From Pseudoalteromonas arctica (GTDB lineage Bacteria; Pseudomonadota; Gammaproteobacteria; Enterobacterales; Alteromonadaceae), in assembly GCF_012927645.1 (NCBI RefSeq), contig NZ_JABBMT010000013.1:34811-98810 (forward strand): a stretch of DNA of 64,000 bases, read 5' to 3'. Both the position numbers and the translations under genes were made by a program. A model generated the notes under the pieces. It saw only the letters and a list, made by a program, of their open reading frames with translations. It searched no databases and was not told the DNA's origin. Position 1 is the stretch's first letter. Every line of letters begins with the position of its first letter. Positions 60,464 through 64,000 of the stretch are shown here, piece after piece.

Positions 60464-60505
60464 TAACTTATATCTTTTCTCACTCTCACATTTTCAGGAG
60501 AAACC

Positions 60506-60673
60506 ATGCTGAAACGTCGGCGTACACATTCGTTCAAACGAAATGTTATTTATTCATCATCTACCCGTCGTAGAATAATGCTGCGTAATTTACATAGAAA
60601 AGTAATTTGGCGTCGCAGAATGTTTGCAATGCAACAAATGGCAGAGTTAAGCATTGCAGCACCTGCAGGCTAA
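60506..60673 (+). CDS. small, strongly basic protein of unknown function
   Basis: 55 codons: MLKRRRTHSFKRN at the start, then STRRRIMLRNLHRKVIWRRR and MFAMQQMAELSIAAPAG at the end. Some 15 lysine or arginine residues lie in the first 40 and only one acidic residue (E) in the whole protein. A textbook ribosome site (CAGGAG, 6-base spacing) and an upstream TATAAT argue that it is expressed. It is not the L34, L36 or other ribosomal protein I know; binding to nucleic acid or anionic lipid is a guess from charge. It converges on tadA with overlapping stop codons inside a perfect hairpin. No signal peptide. Confidence 0.65.
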   Translation: MLKRRRTHSFKRNVIYSSSTRRRIMLRNLHRKVIWRRRMFAMQQMAELSIAAPAG

Positions 60674-60682
60674 GCCTGCAGG
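60662..60682. terminator. perfect hairpin over the tadA and small-gene stops
   Basis: CCTGCAGGC - TAA - GCCTGCAGG, a 9-bp GC-rich stem whose 3-base loop is the stop codon of the small basic gene; the tadA stop (TAG on the minus strand, 60670-60672) shares two of these bases. T tracts are lacking, so termination may be inefficient or the hairpin may act in mRNA stability. Confidence 0.5.
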
Positions 60683-61173
60683 TCACGCAAAGCTTTCTTT
60701 GCAGCTTTTATTTCTTGACGGCGGCGTTTAAAAAAATCAGAAATAGTTTGCCCACATAACTCACCTAGTATCCCAGCCTCAACTTCAACCTGATGATTTA
60801 ACCTAGGATCTTGTAATAGATTCATAATAGAGCCTGCTGATCCTGTTTTTTCATCCGCAGCCCCAAACACCAAACGTTTGATACGGCTGTGTACTAGTAA
60901 CCCCGCGCACATAGAGCATGGCTCCAACGTGACGTATAAAGTACAATCAATCAAGCGGTAATTATTAACAACCCTGCCACCTTCGCGTATCGCAATCATC
61001 TCTGCATGAGCAGAAGGATCGTTATCTGTAATCGAACGATTGTAGCCAGCTGCAATCAACTGATTATCTTTGATCAGTACAGCACCGACTGGAATTTCAT
61101 TCAACCGCTCTGCTTGTTTTGCATACTCTAGAGCTTGCGCCATCCAATATTGATCGTTCAATTGTTCACTCAT
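60670..61173 (-). CDS. tadA: tRNA-specific adenosine deaminase
   Basis: Deaminates A34 of tRNA-Arg(ACG) to inosine. Zinc-dependent deaminase motifs HAEMIAIREGG (histidine and proton-shuttle glutamate) and LEPCSMCAGLLVHSRI, then the FGAADEKTGSAGSIMNLL block. 167 residues, as in E. coli. Probably essential. Convergent with the small basic gene. Confidence 0.97.
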   Translation of the reverse strand: MSEQLNDQYWMAQALEYAKQAERLNEIPVGAVLIKDNQLIAAGYNRSITDNDPSAHAEMIAIREGGRVVNNYRLIDCTLYVTLEPCSMCAGLLVHSRIKRLVFGAADEKTGSAGSIMNLLQDPRLNHQVEVEAGILGELCGQTISDFFKRRRQEIKAAKKALRDLQA

Positions 61174-61352
61174 TGACTTAATCTTTAACTAATTATTGTT
61201 TAATTATACTCACTTAGGCTATTAAAATGCTAAAAATACTGATTAGTGATAAAAATAAAACAAATTAAAATGGCTTTAACATGGCTCACTTCGTGCGATT
61301 TACGATATAATCCCTCGCTTTTTTTATTTAGCTCACAACACATGGGTAGCAA

Positions 61353-62657
61353 ATGAAATTTCCTGGACGCCGCAGGCATAAACATTATTTTCCAGTGGAA
61401 GCCAAAGATCCACTTACTAATCAACTCAACGCCAGTGATAAGTTGCAGCGCAGCTATATCACCGGAATAGATCAAATCGTAGTTGATATAGAGGCTAAAG
61501 TCGATCAAGCTTTCCTTGATGAATTTAAACTGCGTCGAGGTATGTCGCAAGTTATTGATAGTGATATAACCAATGCATTATATGACCGCTTAAAACTCAA
61601 CAATATGATCGATTATGAGTTTGCAGGAGGCACTATTGGCAACACTATGCACAACTATTCAGTATTAGCGGATGACCGCTCTGTATTACTAGGTGTAATG
61701 AGTGAAAACATTAAAATTGGTAGCTACGCTTATCGCTTTTTATGTAACACCTCAAGCCGTGTTGATCTCGACTATTTACAACCAGTAGATGGTCCGATCG
61801 GCCGCTGCTTTACACTCATTGACGATTCGGGTGAACGTACTTTTGCCATCAGCGCAGGGCTGATGAACCACCTACGACCTGAATCAATCGATCAGAAATT
61901 AATAGAGAACTCATCGGCATTAGTGATCAGTGCTTACTTAATGCGTACGCAAAGTTCTGAAACGATGACAGAAGCAACAATGCAAGCTGTCAAATATGCC
62001 AATCATGCAGGCGTTCCTGTTGTACTCACTCTTGGCACTAAGTTTTTAATCGAGCAAGACCCTACCTGGTGGGCTAGTTTTGTCGAAAAACATGTTGATA
62101 TTTTAGCAATGAATGAGGAAGAAGGGCTGGCAATCACTGGCTTTGAAGATCCTCTACTCGCTGCTGATAAAGCACTAGATTGGGTAGATTTAGTGATCTG
62201 TACAGCAGGAGAGAAAGGCCTTTTTATGGCAGGCCACGTTGATGAGCAATTTAAGCGAGAAACAGAATACCCGCTGCTTCCTGGCGCAATACCAGATTTC
62301 AATCGTTATGAGTTCTCGCGCGCCATGCGAAAAGTTGACTGTCAGCAGCCAATTCGTGCATACAGCCATACAGCACCATTTATGGGTGGACCAGACTCAA
62401 TAAAGAACACCAATGGTGCAGGGGATTGTGCATTAGCAGCGCTACTACATGACTTATCAGCAAATGAGTACCATAAACTCAATGTTGGCAATTCAGCTAA
62501 ACACCAGCAACCAGCAATGACCTACTCATCATTAGCACAAATTAGTAAGTATGCTAATCGCGCCAGTTTTGAAGTGTTAGTACAGCATTCACCACGCTTG
62601 TCACGCGGTTTACCTGAGCGCGAAGATTGTTTAGAACAAGTGTATTGGGATCAATAA
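61353..62657 (+). CDS. gsk: inosine-guanosine kinase
   Basis: Phosphorylates inosine and guanosine for purine salvage. 434 residues, same as E. coli Gsk; PfkB fold with GGTIGNTMHNYSVLADD near the N-terminus and the catalytic NTNGAGDCALAALLHDL near the C-terminus. The ATG at 61353 follows a weak ribosome site (ATGGGTAGCAA). A 6-bp hairpin, GGGATC-AATAA-GATCCC, covers the stop codon at 62647-62663. Convergent with the glutaminase gene. Confidence 0.96.
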   Translation: MKFPGRRRHKHYFPVEAKDPLTNQLNASDKLQRSYITGIDQIVVDIEAKVDQAFLDEFKLRRGMSQVIDSDITNALYDRLKLNNMIDYEFAGGTIGNTMHNYSVLADDRSVLLGVMSENIKIGSYAYRFLCNTSSRVDLDYLQPVDGPIGRCFTLIDDSGERTFAISAGLMNHLRPESIDQKLIENSSALVISAYLMRTQSSETMTEATMQAVKYANHAGVPVVLTLGTKFLIEQDPTWWASFVEKHVDILAMNEEEGLAITGFEDPLLAADKALDWVDLVICTAGEKGLFMAGHVDEQFKRETEYPLLPGAIPDFNRYEFSRAMRKVDCQQPIRAYSHTAPFMGGPDSIKNTNGAGDCALAALLHDLSANEYHKLNVGNSAKHQQPAMTYSSLAQISKYANRASFEVLVQHSPRLSRGLPEREDCLEQVYWDQ

Positions 62658-62679
62658 GATCCCGTTACGCTAAACAAAG

Positions 62680-63603
62680 CTAAAATATCGATATATCAAG
62701 CTTTTTAGATAGCAGCTCTAATGCTGCTATTCCCGCCACTGAGTTACCAAAAGAGTTTAATCCCGGTGAATAGACTGCCACTGTAAATCTATTCGGTAAC
62801 ACCGCTAATATTGTTCCAGAAACACCGGATTTACCTGGCATGCCAACACGATAACCAAAGTCACCTGCTGCGTCATATAACCCACTGGTAAACAACAACG
62901 AATTTAGTTGCTTGTTTTGACGACTAGAAAGTACTCGTTTATTCGAGCTGTAATCTATCCCTTTATTGGCTAAAAAATTGTACGCCTTGGCAAGTTCAAT
63001 ACAATTAAGTTCTATGGCACAAAAATTAAAATACGACCAAAGCACATCATCTACTTCATTCTCAAAGTTACCGAATGATTTCATTAAATGTGCCATTGCC
63101 GCATTTCTATGCCTAAACTCATATTCTGAGTTAGCCACTTGCTTGTCAATTACAATACTGCGATTGCCTGACAAATCGCGAAATGTTTCAAGCATAGAGT
63201 GCATTGGAGCTGATAAACGACTATACAAAGCATCACAGGTAACAATCGCTCCCGCATTAATAAATGGGTTACGTGGAATCCCTTTTTCAAACTCAAGCTG
63301 TGTCAGAGAGTTAAACGCCGTACCAGAAGGCTCTTTGCCAACTCTATTCCATAATTCATCGCCATAGCGTTGTAACGCTAATGTCAGAGTCATAACCTTG
63401 GACACAGATTGAATTGTGAAACGTTGTTCACAATCACCGGCGCAAAAAATTTCTCCTTCCGTAGTATAAATAGCAATAGAGAACTGCTCAGGAGAAACCT
63501 CTGCCAATGCCGGTATATAATCGGCAACTTTACCCTGCGTTAGTAAAGGCTTAACCTCTTGAGTTATCTCATTTAACACTCGTTGGTAATCACTCGTTGG
63601 CAA
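62680..63603 (-). CDS. glsA: glutaminase
   Basis: Hydrolyses glutamine to glutamate and ammonia. Serine-dependent glutaminase of about 307 residues: GKVADYIPALAEV, catalytic FTIQSVSKVMTL (serine and lysine), NPFINAGAIVTCD, and GYRVGMPGKSGVSGTI. A TTG at 63603 with GAGGTG upstream is preferred as start since the family begins about 15 residues before the EVKPLL segment; a TTG 11 codons further is weaker. E. coli has two such enzymes, glsA and glsB, and the sequence cannot be assigned firmly to one. Confidence 0.92.
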   Translation of the reverse strand: MPTSDYQRVLNEITQEVKPLLTQGKVADYIPALAEVSPEQFSIAIYTTEGEIFCAGDCEQRFTIQSVSKVMTLTLALQRYGDELWNRVGKEPSGTAFNSLTQLEFEKGIPRNPFINAGAIVTCDALYSRLSAPMHSMLETFRDLSGNRSIVIDKQVANSEYEFRHRNAAMAHLMKSFGNFENEVDDVLWSYFNFCAIELNCIELAKAYNFLANKGIDYSSNKRVLSSRQNKQLNSLLFTSGLYDAAGDFGYRVGMPGKSGVSGTILAVLPNRFTVAVYSPGLNSFGNSVAGIAALELLSKKLDISIF

Positions 63604-63659
63604 TCGACACCTCAATAATACGAAATCTAAAATCAAATTTTAACACGTCAGATCCATAA

Positions 63660-64000
63660 CCGCATGGTAATGTTGAGCAAATAGGGGATTAGCTGATATC
63701 AATAAAAATATTTCACTACAAACTTCGAAACTATTACAGCATAAGTAAACCAAAGTAAGAGCTTTTAAGTTCCTACTTTTTCACTTTAATACCAATGCTT
63801 TTTATTAAGTGATCAAATTTATCCATTTTCTCGAACAGATACGCTTAACGTTATCAATGTCTGAGCGAAATGTATTCCACGCCCTACTTACTTGCTCCAC
63901 AATATCGTCATAACTTGCAAATGTACGATTAGATAACTCTCTATTTCTCATCCATGCCCACACTTGCTCAATGGGGTTCAGCTCGGGTGAGTAGGGAGGA
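63660..64000. mobile_element. end of an IS630-type insertion element
   Basis: The transposase fragment at 63805 marks the element; one end must lie in the 200 bp between it and the glutaminase gene. I cannot fix the terminal inverted repeat or the TA target duplication because the other end is outside the window. Confidence 0.6.
63805..64000 (-). CDS. IS630-family transposase, C-terminal part (cut by window)
   Basis: On the minus strand the frame open at the window edge reads PYSPELNPIEQVWAWMRNRE, then DDIVEQVSRAWNTFRSDIDN, ending at TAA (63805-63807). YSPELNPIE is the last catalytic block (DDE glutamate) of IS630/Tc1-like transposases. Only about the last 65 residues are inside the window, so whether the gene is intact is unknown. 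Confidence 0.9.
   Translation of the reverse strand, partial: PPYSPELNPIEQVWAWMRNRELSNRTFASYDDIVEQVSRAWNTFRSDIDNVKRICSRKWINLIT

Overview
The window looks like chromosomal core DNA of a marine gammaproteobacterium of the Alteromonadales, most like Pseudoalteromonas or a close relative. This is inferred from the gene repertoire and moderately AT-rich composition; no rRNA or species marker is present. Pointers are an argE / argCBFG-argH(A) locus in which argininosuccinate lyase is fused to an acetyltransferase, a PanP-type aspartate decarboxylase, an inosine-guanosine kinase, Kdo kinase next to heptose genes, and large TonB-dependent receptors.

Layout. 1-9.4 kb: end of an RND efflux pump, msrA, a btuB-type receptor under a clear cobalamin riboswitch, yajQ, a VanZ-like protein overlapping panE, thiI and a TetR regulator. 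9.6-12.6 kb: coaD overlapping a Wzi-like outer-membrane protein gene, then a small accessory patch with a four-helix membrane protein, a decayed paralogue of it and a 70-residue protein. 12.8-20 kb: the arginine locus, argCBFGH(A) leftward and argE rightward, with an ARG box between them. 20-27 kb: panP, an EAL-domain scrap, and a leftward operon mpl-ubiX-yadG-yadH-trmB-like. 27-30 kb: a TonB-dependent receptor broken by a frameshift near its C-terminus. 30-40 kb: folB-folK-uppP, plsY, tsaD, yjaG, small conserved proteins, a REC/HD-GYP response regulator, a LysR regulator, ubiC-ubiA and a stand-alone FliL-like protein. 40-43 kb: glpE-glpG and kbl-tdh. 43-51 kb: LPS inner-core genes (gmhB, a family 9 glycosyltransferase, kdkA, gmhA-hldE, waaA) plus a second Wzi-like protein. 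51-54.6 kb: ydbH-ynbE-ydbL, preceded by 13 perfect tandem copies of a 7-bp repeat. 54.7-64 kb: purL, mltF, an unannotated 55-residue very basic protein, tadA, gsk, glutaminase, and the 3' end of an IS630-type transposase at the window edge.

How the genes fit together. Much of the window serves the envelope: lipid carrier recycling (uppP), peptidoglycan recycling (mpl, mltF), phospholipid start (plsY), LPS core synthesis, intermembrane lipid transport (ydbH/ynbE/ydbL) and outer-membrane proteins. A second theme is cofactors: CoA (panE, panP, coaD), folate (folB, folK), ubiquinone (ubiC, ubiA, ubiX), 4-thiouridine/thiamine (thiI) and B12 uptake.

I found no CRISPR array, prophage, defence island or biosynthetic cluster. 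The most unusual items are the heptanucleotide repeat that fills the ydbH upstream region, the small basic gene whose stop codon sits in a hairpin shared with the tadA stop, the frameshifted receptor, and decaying fragments in intergenic DNA.
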